DNA of 64,000 nucleotides from DASQHW01 sp038238245 (GTDB lineage Bacteria; Actinomycetota; Acidimicrobiia; IMCC26256; PALSA-610): positions 124,001 to 188,000 of the forward strand of contig JBBRXX010000001.1 in the NCBI GenBank assembly GCA_038238245.1, written 5' to 3'. This document shows positions 15,462 through 23,667 of the stretch, piece by piece. How positions within the stretch are numbered: position 1 is the first letter of the stretch; every line of letters begins with the position of its first letter. The position numbers were made by a program, and so were the translations under genes. The notes under the pieces were generated by a model. The model was not told the origin of the DNA. It ran no database searches and saw only the letters and a list, made by a program, of their open reading frames with translations.

Positions 15462-17807
15462 CTAGGCAGCGAACTTGTTGATCCGGAAGTAACGGATCGT
15501 GATCGTCGACGATGCGTTCCCCGTCCCGAACAGTGCTTGTAGGTCGAACGCGCCGGGACTGGTGAAGTCGACGGTGACAGTGGCGGTGTTCGCGCCGATC
15601 GACCAGTGACCGGATGCGCCGCCGCCGAGTGACATTGCGACGTGCGCGCCGGATGTCGCGGCCGTGACCGCGAACTCGGTGGACAGTCGGACGTTGCCGG
15701 ATGCGCCGGCGTTGCCGACCGAGAACTTGACGCGCATCTTCCATTTCCGGGCCGTTGCCGAGTTGGTGAGCGACTCAGTGACCGCGTCCATCAGGGAGAC
15801 CGCGCCGAGCAGCAGCTTCATCTCAAGTGTCGAGCTGGCATTGATCGTCGTCTGTCCGGCCGCTTCGATTTCGAAGACGTCGCCTACCGCGACGGAACTG
15901 TTCGTAAGCGTGAACGTCGATGCGAGCAGCGACGTCAGCGACGTCGGGTTCGTCAGTGCGGTCTGAGTGGTGTCGGTACCGGTCGCGGTGTACGGGTTCG
16001 TCACCCAGACCGGGTCGTTCGCGCCGATCTGCAAGAACTGGCCGGACGTGCCTTTCGCGAGGCGAACGTTATTCGTCGCGTCGCGGGTGAGAATGTCGCC
16101 GCGAGTCGTCAACGGTGAGAGGTTGTTGAACGCGTTGATCGCGACGGCCGCGCCGGTCCCGCCCTTCGTGATCGGCTGTGTCGTCTCGATAATCGTCGTC
16201 CAGTTCGAGACGTTGTCCGACTCAAACTGGAGAACACCTCGCGCGACACCGATCGTCACCGACGACGTGGCGCCGTTGATCGTGTCCGTTCCGGCTCGGG
16301 TGACGTTCAGGACGTTCGCGCCCGCGATGGTCCCGGACTCGTCAACGATCGTCAGCCTCGACCCTGCCGGCAACGTGTTCGCGGCCGGGAGCGTCACGGT
16401 ACGGAGCGCGCTCATCGTCCCGATCTGCGCGAGTGTCCGTGTCGTTGATGCGACGGTCGCGTCTGCGTTGGAAAACGTGACACGCGGGTTCCCCGCCTCC
16501 GGACCCGTCGCGCCTGTCGGACCTGTGGCACCGGTCACCCCGGTCGGTCCTGTTGCGCCTGTGACGCCAGTCGGCCCGGTCGCGCCCGTGACCCCTGTAG
16601 GGCCTGTTGGTCCCGTGACACCGGTCGCGCCGGTGACACCCGTCGCGCCGACGTCCCCCGTCCGAGTGAACTCCAAAACGATCGGGTCAGTATCAGCGAA
16701 CGGAGACGCGGCCGAACTCGACACGTTCGCGACAGTGATATTCCGATAGCCGGTCGACGAGTCAACCGCGGAAACAGTGAACAGCAACCACTTCGTGAAA
16801 TCGGTTGCTTTGACGAGCCGCAAATATCCCTTGACAGTATTCGTGGAGTCGTCGAGCGCATCGAGCGTGGCAGTCCACGTCGCGCCGACATTGTCGAGGA
16901 GGTCGGCGCGGATTTTTGTTGCGGTGTTCTGTGTGGCGTTGTCGAGTCGGAGGAGTCCGTTGCCGGGGTCCGCATCGGTGGTTGTGGTGGAGAACGTGTA
17001 GTTGATCGCGATACCGCCGCCAGGCATCCCCGTCGGGCCAGTTGAACCAGTCGGACCGGTCACGCCCGTCGGACCAGTCGCACCGACTCCACCGGTAGAA
17101 CCGGTCACTCCGGTTGGTCCCGTAGCGCCGGTGACACCAGTTGGACCTGTTGCGCCTACCGCGCCGGCCGAACCGGTAACACCCGTGGGGCCTGTTGGCC
17201 CGGTCGCACCCACACCACCGGTGGAACCCGTGACACCAGTTGGGCCAGTAGCGCCAGTCGCACCCGTGGCACCAACGCCACCGGTGGAACCAGTAACACC
17301 CGTCGGGCCAGTAGCGCCAGTTGCGCCGACACCACCGGTGGAACCCGTCACTCCGGTCGGACCTGTTGGGCCGGTAGCTCCGACTGCTCCTGCGCTCCCT
17401 GCACTTCCAGTCACGCCCGTAGGTCCGGTCGCACCGGTAGCACCTACTGCGCCTGCGCTGCCTGTGACGCCTGTGACGCCTGTCGGACCGGTAGCCCCTA
17501 CCGCTCCCGCACTACCCGTCACACCCGTCGGACCCGTCGCGCCTGTCGCACCCACACCAGTCGGACCGGTCACGCCAGTCGCACCCGTAACCCCTGTCGG
17601 CCCGGTCGCGCCGACGGGACCAGTAGAACCTGCCGGGCCAGTCGGACCGATCACACCGTCGTCGCCTATCGGACCTGTCGCGCCGGCGGGACCGGGCGGC
17701 CCCTGCTCGAGCCGCGAGACCAGGACGACTTTCGACGGTCCTTCTTGCGTGACGATGAGCTGGAACGGCGGCGGTTCCGGTGTCACAACCAACGTGAAGT
17801 CGCTCAC
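15462..17807 (-). CDS. collagen-like phage tail-fibre-type protein
   Basis: A 781-residue protein. Residues 1-40 are a short non-repetitive head, about 41-300 a long run of Gly-x-y triplets dominated by G-P-T-G-V-T-G-A-T-G. A globular insert follows (about 300-415, 'TWTATLDALDDSTN'), then a second collagen block, then a beta-rich C-terminal receptor-binding-type region with 'GGTGAAVAINAFNNLSPLTTRGDIL', a common tail-fibre junction motif (quoted in part). Phages use such triple-helical shafts in tail fibres. The GTG at 17807 overlaps the upstream gene (GTGA); the in-frame extension is antisense-like. It ends the long coupled gene chain. Confidence 0.8.
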   Translation of the reverse strand: MSDFTLVVTPEPPPFQLIVTQEGPSKVVLVSRLEQGPPGPAGATGPIGDDGVIGPTGPAGSTGPVGATGPTGVTGATGVTGPTGVGATGATGPTGVTGSAGAVGATGPTGVTGVTGSAGAVGATGATGPTGVTGSAGSAGAVGATGPTGPTGVTGSTGGVGATGATGPTGVTGSTGGVGATGATGATGPTGVTGSTGGVGATGPTGPTGVTGSAGAVGATGPTGVTGATGPTGVTGSTGGVGATGPTGVTGPTGSTGPTGMPGGGIAINYTFSTTTTDADPGNGLLRLDNATQNTATKIRADLLDNVGATWTATLDALDDSTNTVKGYLRLVKATDFTKWLLFTVSAVDSSTGYRNITVANVSSSAASPFADTDPIVLEFTRTGDVGATGVTGATGVTGPTGPTGVTGATGPTGVTGATGPTGVTGATGPTGATGPEAGNPRVTFSNADATVASTTRTLAQIGTMSALRTVTLPAANTLPAGSRLTIVDESGTIAGANVLNVTRAGTDTINGATSSVTIGVARGVLQFESDNVSNWTTIIETTQPITKGGTGAAVAINAFNNLSPLTTRGDILTRDATNNVRLAKGTSGQFLQIGANDPVWVTNPYTATGTDTTQTALTNPTSLTSLLASTFTLTNSSVAVGDVFEIEAAGQTTINASSTLEMKLLLGAVSLMDAVTESLTNSATARKWKMRVKFSVGNAGASGNVRLSTEFAVTAATSGAHVAMSLGGGASGHWSIGANTATVTVDFTSPGAFDLQALFGTGNASSTITIRYFRINKFAA
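16500..17690. repeat. collagen-codon tandem repeats (two blocks)
   Basis: Degenerate 9-bp units and their multiples, encoding Gly-x-y, fill 16500-16660 and 17025-17690. Units vary at synonymous positions, indicating age or selection against recombination. Such blocks are prone to length change and assembly collapse. Confidence 0.8.
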
Positions 17808-18193
17808 GGCACCGGCCTCGTCAGTTCCAGTCGAGAGATGTCGCCGCCGACGGTCGCAGTGCCCGCGAAGAGTGTGGCGGCGTCCGGCGATGTGCGGCGG
17901 CAGTCCCAGACGACGTCGCTGCCGCGCAGCGCGGCCCGGTCCTCGTCGTCGAGCCACAACAGGACCTCGCCCTGCTCGGCGCTGGTGTAGTCGACGGTCG
18001 GCTCGGCGAGAACGTCCGGCGCGTTCGGATACAACCGCACTTGCGCGGAGATGTCCCAGCCGCTCATGTCGTGCGTGCCGACCGGTACCCCGTTCGCGTC
18101 GACCGCCTGCGCGAACGTGAGCTGCACCGGTTTCATGTCGTCGCCGAAGCAGACGTTCAGTAGTTGTGGGGACGATGCGAGGAAGTCACTCAT
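17804..18193 (-). CDS. phage tail/baseplate-associated protein
   Basis: A 129-residue beta-rich protein coupled on both sides by 4-bp overlaps. The pattern 'DMSGWDISAQVR', 'GEVLLWLDDEDRAAL' and 'VVWDCRRTSPDAATLFAGTATV' resembles small phage structural proteins placed just before tail fibres, in the BppU-N/fibre-adaptor style. Exact function unproven; position next to the fibre supports a baseplate or adaptor role. Confidence 0.6.
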   Translation of the reverse strand: MSDFLASSPQLLNVCFGDDMKPVQLTFAQAVDANGVPVGTHDMSGWDISAQVRLYPNAPDVLAEPTVDYTSAEQGEVLLWLDDEDRAALRGSDVVWDCRRTSPDAATLFAGTATVGGDISRLELTRPVP

Positions 18194-18675
18194 TGCGTGT
18201 CAACTGATGCCGTAGTGGCTTCGTTGTAGATGCGATGCACTTCTGCGCCGTCGAGTGTGCCTTGTTCGTACAAGTGTGCGCTGATCGCGCGCCGCGCGCG
18301 CTGCACCGGGGGATGTTCGAGCATGTTGGCAGTCAGGATCGCCGCGTCGTTCCAACGGTCGGCGTCGATGTCGAGCAGATAGATGAGGACTGCGGCGACG
18401 GCCTCGTCGCTGCCGTCGCCGAGATCGAGTGGCCGCCATCGCAATGGTTCGCCGTCCACGGTCGGGCCGGCCATGAGTGCGAGCAGATGCGCGAGCGACG
18501 GTTCGGTGCGCTCGAGATGCACGACACTACCGCCGAGTCGTGCTGGTTCGTCGATCGTCGCGCTCGCCACTGTCAGGCCGGCGAAGATCGCGACCGCCGC
18601 GTGCGCACTTTCATGCATCGCGAGTGCGACCGCGGCTTCCAAGTACCCGCGTTTCACCATCTGACGTAGCGTCAC
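18190..18675 (-). CDS. HExxH protein, M41-peptidase-like
   Basis: A 161-residue protein. H21-E22-S23-A24-H25 forms an H-E-x-x-H zinc-protease site within a helix (ALAMHESAHAAVA), followed by 'IFAGLTVASATI', as in FtsH-type M41 peptidases where H-E-x-G-H-A starts a similar region. The third zinc ligand might be an acidic residue in 'NDAAILTANML' or similar. There is no AAA domain. Phage genomes carry related stand-alone versions of unknown role; processing of structural proteins is one possibility. Overlaps its neighbours by 4 bp at both ends. Confidence 0.6.
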   Translation of the reverse strand: MTLRQMVKRGYLEAAVALAMHESAHAAVAIFAGLTVASATIDEPARLGGSVVHLERTEPSLAHLLALMAGPTVDGEPLRWRPLDLGDGSDEAVAAVLIYLLDIDADRWNDAAILTANMLEHPPVQRARRAISAHLYEQGTLDGAEVHRIYNEATTASVDTQ

Positions 18676-19490
18676 AAGTCTCTCGTCAGGAATCGGACCG
18701 CGTCACCGTGTGCGCAGGTCGCGTTCAACGTCTGGCCACAGGAGCAGCCCCAGCCGCCGAGACCACTACGGCTGACAACGAACTTGTCGGCGCCGTCGAT
18801 GACTTCGGCGAGCGCCGACTCGCGTTCATGCATCTGGATCGTGCACGCGCCCGCGGCGGCAAGCGCCACTCCGTCCCGTCCCTTCCGGGCCGTCACCTCG
18901 CACGGATAGACACACAGTTGGACGGCGCGGGCATGTTTGCAGTCGAACGCGCCGCACTCGCACGTCCAGTGCTGCGCGACGGGATCATGCGAGACGGAAT
19001 ACGTGCGGCCGTCAGACTTTACCGCCGCGAGGACGTGGCGACCTTTTTCGTTTCTTGCGACCTGTCGGATAGAGAGTGCGCCGGCGCCGACCATCGCACC
19101 CGCGTCGGCACGTTTGCGGGCCTTCGCAGCCGTGTTATCACGGTCCTCGCGCAGACTTCGGACTTCCGCGCGTGCTTCGGCGAGTTCGGCACGCAACGAC
19201 TTCACCGCGGCCTCCGATGCTTCGTAAACACTCGACAGCGCGAGCGCAGTCGACTTGGCGATCATCTGCCAGCCGGCGTCTTCGTCGACGCGTTCATCCA
19301 AGACGGCTTGCACGTCGTCTCGCGCGTACTGCATGTGCGAGTGGGCCGCGCCCGCGAGCAACTTGACGTGCCGACGGCGCGCCTCCTTCGTCGCTGGCTG
19401 CGCCGTCGTCGTGGTTCGCCGAGCAGCTCGGCCGGTCGAGCGCGACAACTTCGCCCGCAACTGTTTCTCGAGATTCTCGCTCGCGCTCAT
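18672..19490 (-). CDS. coiled-coil protein with two SWIM-type zinc fingers
   Basis: A 272-residue protein. The N-terminal half is basic then coiled coil (AAVKSLRAELAEARAEVRSLRED). The C-terminal half has two SWIM-like motifs, W-T-C-E-C-G...C-K-H and W-G-C-S-C-G...C-A-H, each of the form C-x-C-xn-C-x-H. SWIM fingers bind DNA or proteins. ATG 19490 overlaps the upstream stop. Three SWIM motifs in two genes of one operon (see 20908) suggest a shared nucleic-acid task. Confidence 0.7.
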   Translation of the reverse strand: MSASENLEKQLRAKLSRSTGRAARRTTTTAQPATKEARRRHVKLLAGAAHSHMQYARDDVQAVLDERVDEDAGWQMIAKSTALALSSVYEASEAAVKSLRAELAEARAEVRSLREDRDNTAAKARKRADAGAMVGAGALSIRQVARNEKGRHVLAAVKSDGRTYSVSHDPVAQHWTCECGAFDCKHARAVQLCVYPCEVTARKGRDGVALAAAGACTIQMHERESALAEVIDGADKFVVSRSGLGGWGCSCGQTLNATCAHGDAVRFLTRDL

Positions 19491-19870
19491 GCGATCCGCC
19501 GTTCCTCGGCCCACGCCTCGGCAGTCGTCCGGTCGAAGAGCCACACGCCGGCGATACGCCGACCCGGGAGACGTCCTTGTGTCGCCGCCTTCGTCACGGC
19601 TCTGGTCGTCAGAGCGGCCTGTTCGGCGACCTGTGCTGCGGTCATCACCGGCGATGATGCGTCAACATCACTTGATGAGGCGATTTTGGTTCCTAGGATG
19701 GAACTCAACGCACGCTGACGTTCTCGTATCGCAACCTCACGCCATCGCCACAGAGTGCTGTCGAGCTCTTCGCTACGGCCACGCAGCTCGACACGAAGAC
19801 GTTCAACTCCCAAGGCATCGAACAGCAGTGCCGCCATGCGCGACGAGATCCTCAGATCGTCGCCGTTCAT
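19487..19870 (-). CDS. excisionase-like helix-turn-helix protein
   Basis: A 127-residue protein. The C-terminal 55 residues carry 'TAAQVAEQAALTTRAVTKAATQGRLPGRRI' and 'GVWLFDRTTAEAWAEER' (both quoted in pieces of the MerR/HTH_17 excisionase fold), a DNA-binding module found in recombination-directionality factors. The N-terminal half is helical. ATG 19870 overlaps the upstream stop by 4 bp. It might control excision of the element or gene expression; it is not adjacent to the recombinase. Confidence 0.65.
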   Translation of the reverse strand: MNGDDLRISSRMAALLFDALGVERLRVELRGRSEELDSTLWRWREVAIRERQRALSSILGTKIASSSDVDASSPVMTAAQVAEQAALTTRAVTKAATQGRLPGRRIAGVWLFDRTTAEAWAEERRIA

Positions 19871-20364
19871 GGCTGGTCGTCGCCCTCGGCGACCGGTGGC
19901 GGCCCGTAGAGCAACAGATCGAAACGCTTCGGATCGTCGCCGGCTCGGAACGCCGCGTCGCGGCGCCACAACAGCTCGGCCTCGAACTGTTCGAGCTCCA
20001 CGGCGATCTCAGCCGCATCTCTCGGCCGGGCATTCCGGAACGCGGCGACCGCTTCGAGATCAGCATCGCAGCACTCGACGCCGGCCGCACCGCCCCGGTG
20101 TGCGCGCCATCCCTGCGCGGTGAAGCCGTCGAATCTCATCGCGCCGACTGGCGGATGATCGAGCGGGCCGCGAACGAAACCCTTCGCGCGAGTCGCCGCC
20201 AGATCGTCGGCCCATCGACGCCAACATTCGGCCCGCAATCGTTCCCACGCCGGCGCCTCACCCCGGGTCACCTCTTGATCGAAGACGTCGTCGACGAGCC
20301 GGTCGATCAGATCGGTATCCGTCGCCGACGCGACCGGCGCCCGTCGCTTCGGCCGAATCGTCAC
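19867..20364 (-). CDS. hypothetical element protein
   Basis: A 165-residue, mostly helical protein with many Trp and Arg residues (WERLRAECWRRWADDL) and an acidic C-terminus. No recognised motif. Flanked by 4-bp overlaps with the small terminase gene and the excisionase-like gene, so it is translated as part of the chain. In complete phages this place usually holds the large terminase, which this is not: no Walker or nuclease motif is visible. Confidence 0.6.
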   Translation of the reverse strand: MTIRPKRRAPVASATDTDLIDRLVDDVFDQEVTRGEAPAWERLRAECWRRWADDLAATRAKGFVRGPLDHPPVGAMRFDGFTAQGWRAHRGGAAGVECCDADLEAVAAFRNARPRDAAEIAVELEQFEAELLWRRDAAFRAGDDPKRFDLLLYGPPPVAEGDDQP

Positions 20365-20708
20365 GCCGACCTCAAGCCGTACGGACCGCGCGGCCCCCGA
20401 CGCTGCCGGCGCGGCGTCGGATCGGTCGCACTGTCACCCGCACCCAACGGCATCCGCAACTGCGCGAGCAGCCTTCCGAGCAGGATGCGTTGCTGGCGGA
20501 GTTCGATCACTGCCGGCCGCACCTTTCCCGATTCATCGACCGGGCCCGCGGGGACGCTCGCCGCGAGCGCGGCGCAGACGTCCGCGACCTGGCACGCCTC
20601 CTCGACCAGCACCGCGTCGTGCGCGTCGACCGAGTAGTCGTCATTGATCGCGTGCCACAACCGCTTCCCGGCCGCACCCAGATGCCTAGGTGCCCGTTTC
20701 TCTTCCAT
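20361..20708 (-). CDS. terS: P27-family phage small terminase subunit
   Basis: A 115-residue protein typical of P27-type small terminase subunits: 'RHLGAAGKRLWHAINDDY', 'LVEEACQVADVCAALA', 'IELRQQRILLGRLLAQLRMP' and a basic Gly/Arg-rich end G-P-R-G-P-Y-G-L-R-S. The small subunit recognises DNA for packaging. The ATG at 20708 with GAGG upstream fits the gene order better than an ATG at 20747 that would overlap the small gene before it. No large subunit accompanies it, as in phage satellites that redirect a helper phage's packaging. Confidence 0.8.
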   Translation of the reverse strand: MEEKRAPRHLGAAGKRLWHAINDDYSVDAHDAVLVEEACQVADVCAALAASVPAGPVDESGKVRPAVIELRQQRILLGRLLAQLRMPLGAGDSATDPTPRRQRRGPRGPYGLRSA

Positions 20709-20728
20709 AACGGCCTCTATTTCGCCTT

Positions 20729-20911
20729 CTACTGGCCTGAATAACATGACGGTACTTCTAGGCCCACGGCGGCCTGTAGGGCGGCACAGACGTAGCTCAT
20801 TCGTTTCAGCTCGGACACCGTGCGCCTGTCACTGCCGAGCGGTCGTCGGGGGTATGGCTGGCTGTGTCTGAATAGCCCCCTTATGGCGTGTTTTTCCCTT
20901 TGGTACGTCAT
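20729..20911 (-). CDS. small hypothetical protein in the coupled chain
   Basis: A 60-residue basic protein. Its ATG at 20911 overlaps the stop of the SWIM gene (ATGA) and it ends 21 bases before the small terminase start. The C-terminal half is a plausible helix ('TVSELKRMSYVCAALQAAVG'). Its existence is supported mainly by the coupling, which continues the pattern of every other gene in this operon. No family recognised. Confidence 0.5.
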   Translation of the reverse strand: MTYQREKHAIRGLFRHSQPYPRRPLGSDRRTVSELKRMSYVCAALQAAVGLEVPSCYSGQ

Positions 20912-21177
20912 GGGTTCTCCGATGCGATCACGAGCCACGTCGCGAGCTGGTGGGCACAGCCCGGCCGGCGCGCCTCGCACGAGCAATGCCACTCGCCGTT
21001 CGTGAACATGACGTTGTGGACGCGGCCGGAGTCGCCGCGCACTTCGACGTGGACACGGTGTCGATGGACGAGCCGTACTCGAAGTCGGCCTTCGATCAGG
21101 AGCCGGATCGCCTTGAGACGTGCGCTCTCACGGGATGGCATCGGGATGACGAGGGTCGGTGTGCGGTGGGCGGTCAT
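20908..21177 (-). CDS. small SWIM-type zinc-finger protein
   Basis: An 89-residue protein ending in a SWIM-like finger, E-W-H-C-S-C-E-A-R-R-P-G-C-A-H, preceded by a beta strand region with alternating basic residues (RLVHRHRVHVEV). The ATG at 21177 overlaps the upstream ATPase stop (ATGA). It probably binds nucleic acid. Similar finger design to the 18672 gene. Confidence 0.65.
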   Translation of the reverse strand: MTAHRTPTLVIPMPSRESARLKAIRLLIEGRLRVRLVHRHRVHVEVRGDSGRVHNVMFTNGEWHCSCEARRPGCAHQLATWLVIASENP

Positions 21178-22352
21178 TCGTGCCCACCTGGAGGGGTGTT
21201 GCAACTGTTGCTTTGTGGCAACGGGAGTACGTCGGCACCTTCGTTCGCGACACTTGCAACGCTTGCGATAGGGGGTCTAGCGGGTGCGTAGACCCCGCGG
21301 CGGAGCCGACGTATCCGGCCTTTGTCGGCGAGACGGCCGAGGTAGGTGCGGGCGTCGGAGAGGTCGAGGGCGTCGTCGACGTCCTTCGCGGTGACGCCCT
21401 TGGGGTGTTCGCGGACGTACGCCAACAGTTCGAGCGAACGGTCACCGAGCCCCGACGAGGTACGCAAGTCGGTCGCCCTACCGGCCGCGGCTTCGAGCGT
21501 GCCGCCGACCAACTGCCACGAGATCCCGTCGACGATGCGTAGCGCGTACTCGCCCTCGGGGATGTCGCGGCCGGTGACCTGGATCATGCCTTCGGCTTCG
21601 TGGCGGTCACGGGAGAGCACGATCACGGTGTCGGCCGCGCCGGCCAACCCGTTCGTCCCGCTCACGTTGTCGACGAAATCCGCGCTCTCAGCCTTGCGGT
21701 CGTGGTGGCAGATGACGAGCGACATGCCGGGGTGATCGTCGGCCAGTCGCTTCAACGCCGAGCCGATCCGATAGTCGCGTTGGTAGGCGCTTTCGCCCAT
21801 GAACGCGGGCGGCATCACCTTCCCCAATGTGTCGAGGATCACTAGCGGCTCCTCGTCGCCGTACACAACGAGCCACTCGCCGATCGTTTCGAGCACCGTG
21901 CCCGGCCGTTCCAACCGCGTCAGGTAGTCGAGCCGTTCGGGGATCGGCGAGACACCTTCGAGCAGCTTCCGGAACTTGTCTTGCAGACGGCGGTCGCCAT
22001 CCTCGAGAAACAAGCCAAGCACCGGCCTGGGTTTGTCGAGCTCGATCGCACCCAACGCGATGCCGCCCGACGCGACCGCGAGCGCGATGCCCTGCATCAT
22101 GTTGGTCTTGCCGATCTTCGGTCCGCCGATCAACATGCTTTGACCTTCGGGGATGATCGGGCGCACCGCGTACCGCAACGGCGGGAATTCCTGAGCATCC
22201 AGCCACGCGCCATTCCGCAACTTGGCAAGTAGCGACCGTTCTCCGTTCGCCCCGACGCTGTTCGCGCGCGGTTCGCCAAGCAGTCCAGGGGGAGGAATGT
22301 CGAGGCCGTGCGTGGCGTCGTAATCGGCTTCGTCGACATATCGGCGCGTCAC
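21174..22352 (-). CDS. repA: RecA-fold AAA ATPase (RepA/DnaB-helicase-like)
   Basis: A 392-residue protein. Walker A is G-G-P-K-I-G-K-T at residues 76-83, Walker B-like 'PLVILDTLG' near 157-165, and sensor-like 'LVICHHDRK' and 'GTNGLAGAADTVIVLSRD' follow, the layout of the RepA/RSF1010-type hexameric helicases of phages, plasmids and satellites. The C-terminus has a winged-helix-like segment (LELLAYVREHPKGVTAKDV...). It likely drives replication of the excised element. GTG 22352 overlaps the upstream stop by 4 bp. Confidence 0.75.
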   Translation of the reverse strand: MTRRYVDEADYDATHGLDIPPPGLLGEPRANSVGANGERSLLAKLRNGAWLDAQEFPPLRYAVRPIIPEGQSMLIGGPKIGKTNMMQGIALAVASGGIALGAIELDKPRPVLGLFLEDGDRRLQDKFRKLLEGVSPIPERLDYLTRLERPGTVLETIGEWLVVYGDEEPLVILDTLGKVMPPAFMGESAYQRDYRIGSALKRLADDHPGMSLVICHHDRKAESADFVDNVSGTNGLAGAADTVIVLSRDRHEAEGMIQVTGRDIPEGEYALRIVDGISWQLVGGTLEAAAGRATDLRTSSGLGDRSLELLAYVREHPKGVTAKDVDDALDLSDARTYLGRLADKGRIRRLRRGVYAPARPPIASVASVANEGADVLPLPQSNSCNTPPGGHE

Positions 22353-23386
22353 GTCAGCACCTCGCGTTCGACGAGCTTGCGCAGCCATTCGCGTTCCTCC
22401 GCTTCGGCGGCGAGCAACACGTCAAGCTCGTCCTCGTCGACGTACGTTCGGATCGCGCTGTCGACGATGTCGACGAGCATCCTGGGCGGCAACGCCTCCG
22501 CCTCAACTGCAAGCGGGAAGCCATAGGGCCGTTTCGGTTTCGTGCCCGGCAGGTCAAGCGCTTCGACCTGTTCCCATGTGACGCCGAGCCGTCGCCACTC
22601 GACCGCTTCGATCGTGTCCTCGGTGAACCGGCTAAGTGCGAGACCGAGCTTCACTTCGATATCTAGGCCGTGCGGATCGTGGTCGCCGACATACAGCACG
22701 ACCGGCTGGCGCTCCGGCGTTTCGCGCCACGTCTCCGCCGCGTTGTAAGCGAACGTCTCGGACGAGAACCCGCGCGTCACCATCAACGGAACACCCCAGC
22801 GGTACGTCGTATCCGCGATCGTCGACGCGATGCTGTCGGACTCGCACCACACCTCCACTCGCCACGACGACGACCGCCACAGGTCGCGGCGGTAGAGCCG
22901 GGCCGTATCAGCGAGCGCCTCGTGCACCGACCCCCACATGTCCGGGAGGCGCATCCACCGAGTGCTGTCGACGATCAGGCTGTACGGGACACGGCCGGCG
23001 CGGCGGAGTTCCAGCACCAGCGGTTGCACCTTGTTGTAGCCCGAGTCGTCTTTCGTGATGCCCGGCACCTTCGCGACGGTCGCTTGGTAGAACAGGTGAC
23101 GGACGGAGCATGGTCCGTGCTCGTGCGCGAGAGCGACGAGCATCGACCGTCGGGTTTCCATCTCGGCTTTCGTCGCCCGCCGACGTTTATCAGGCTCGCC
23201 CCGTAAATCGGCGCTTGGCTTGGTGCGTGGGTTCAGGAACGGTGCGAGGAGGTCGTCCGAGTCGTTGATCCACGCATCGCGCATCGCCGCGCGTGTCTCG
23301 GCAACCATGCCGGCCACCGTCTCGCCCGAACGCTCTGCGGTCTGCATGATCGACCGCGCGAGGTCGACATCGTTCGTCGCCGCCAT
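22349..23386 (-). CDS. Topo VI-A/Spo11-like Toprim protein without B subunit
   Basis: A 345-residue protein. A winged-helix region has 'CSVRHLFYQATV' with Tyr100 at the place of the catalytic tyrosine of the Spo11/Topo VI-A 5Y-CAP domain. A Toprim-type domain has Glu182 (V-W-C-E-S) and D235-H-D237 (V-G-D-H-D-P-H-G). Topo VI needs an ATPase B subunit, and none is encoded here. Orphan, shortened A subunits called Mini-A have been described in mobile elements; this looks like one. Probable roles are DNA nicking or relaxation during replication or recombination. Coupled to both neighbours. Confidence 0.7.
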   Translation of the reverse strand: MAATNDVDLARSIMQTAERSGETVAGMVAETRAAMRDAWINDSDDLLAPFLNPRTKPSADLRGEPDKRRRATKAEMETRRSMLVALAHEHGPCSVRHLFYQATVAKVPGITKDDSGYNKVQPLVLELRRAGRVPYSLIVDSTRWMRLPDMWGSVHEALADTARLYRRDLWRSSSWRVEVWCESDSIASTIADTTYRWGVPLMVTRGFSSETFAYNAAETWRETPERQPVVLYVGDHDPHGLDIEVKLGLALSRFTEDTIEAVEWRRLGVTWEQVEALDLPGTKPKRPYGFPLAVEAEALPPRMLVDIVDSAIRTYVDEDELDVLLAAEAEEREWLRKLVEREVLT

Positions 23387-23667
23387 TACGCCGCCCTCCT
23401 TCGGTGGAGTCGGCGGGCGATAGCGATGTCGTTATCGTCACCCAGGCCAAAGCACGCGCAGCATGTGCAACGCGTCATCGGTGCCTGACAGGCTGCCGGG
23501 TACTGCTTCGTCCACCAATGTGCCGAGCGATGTTCGTCATGCCAGCGGCGTGCGTCCCGCAGTCGCAGGCGCGGGGTAACCTCGCCTTGCCGGTCACTTT
23601 GGTCGGTGGTTGAGGTAGCGGTTTCGGGAGCCGGGTCGTCGGGGCCCGGCTCTCTTCGCGCCGTCAC
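23386..23667 (-). CDS. small Cys-rich protein of the element
   Basis: A 93-residue protein. Its stop shares a base with the Topo VI-A-like start (TAATG). The C-terminus has a tight cluster C-x6-C-x-C-C-x-C (CQAPMTRCTCCAC), likely zinc-binding, after a helical RLRDARRWHDEHRSAHWW segment. The N-terminus is disordered. The ATG at 23667 overlaps the preceding gene's stop. No family known. Confidence 0.55.
   Translation of the reverse strand: MTARREPGPDDPAPETATSTTDQSDRQGEVTPRLRLRDARRWHDEHRSAHWWTKQYPAACQAPMTRCTCCACFGLGDDNDIAIARRLHRRRAA

Noticed and set aside
16500..17690. Repeats considered as a CRISPR array
   Set aside because: The periodicity is 9 bp and coding (Gly-x-y), with no unique spacers of constant length and no cas genes.
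15642..18120. Plus-strand Pro/Val-rich repetitive frames opposite the collagen-like gene
   Set aside because: They are the reverse complement of Gly-x-y codon repeats; the minus strand has proper start overlap and a recognisable tail-fibre structure.
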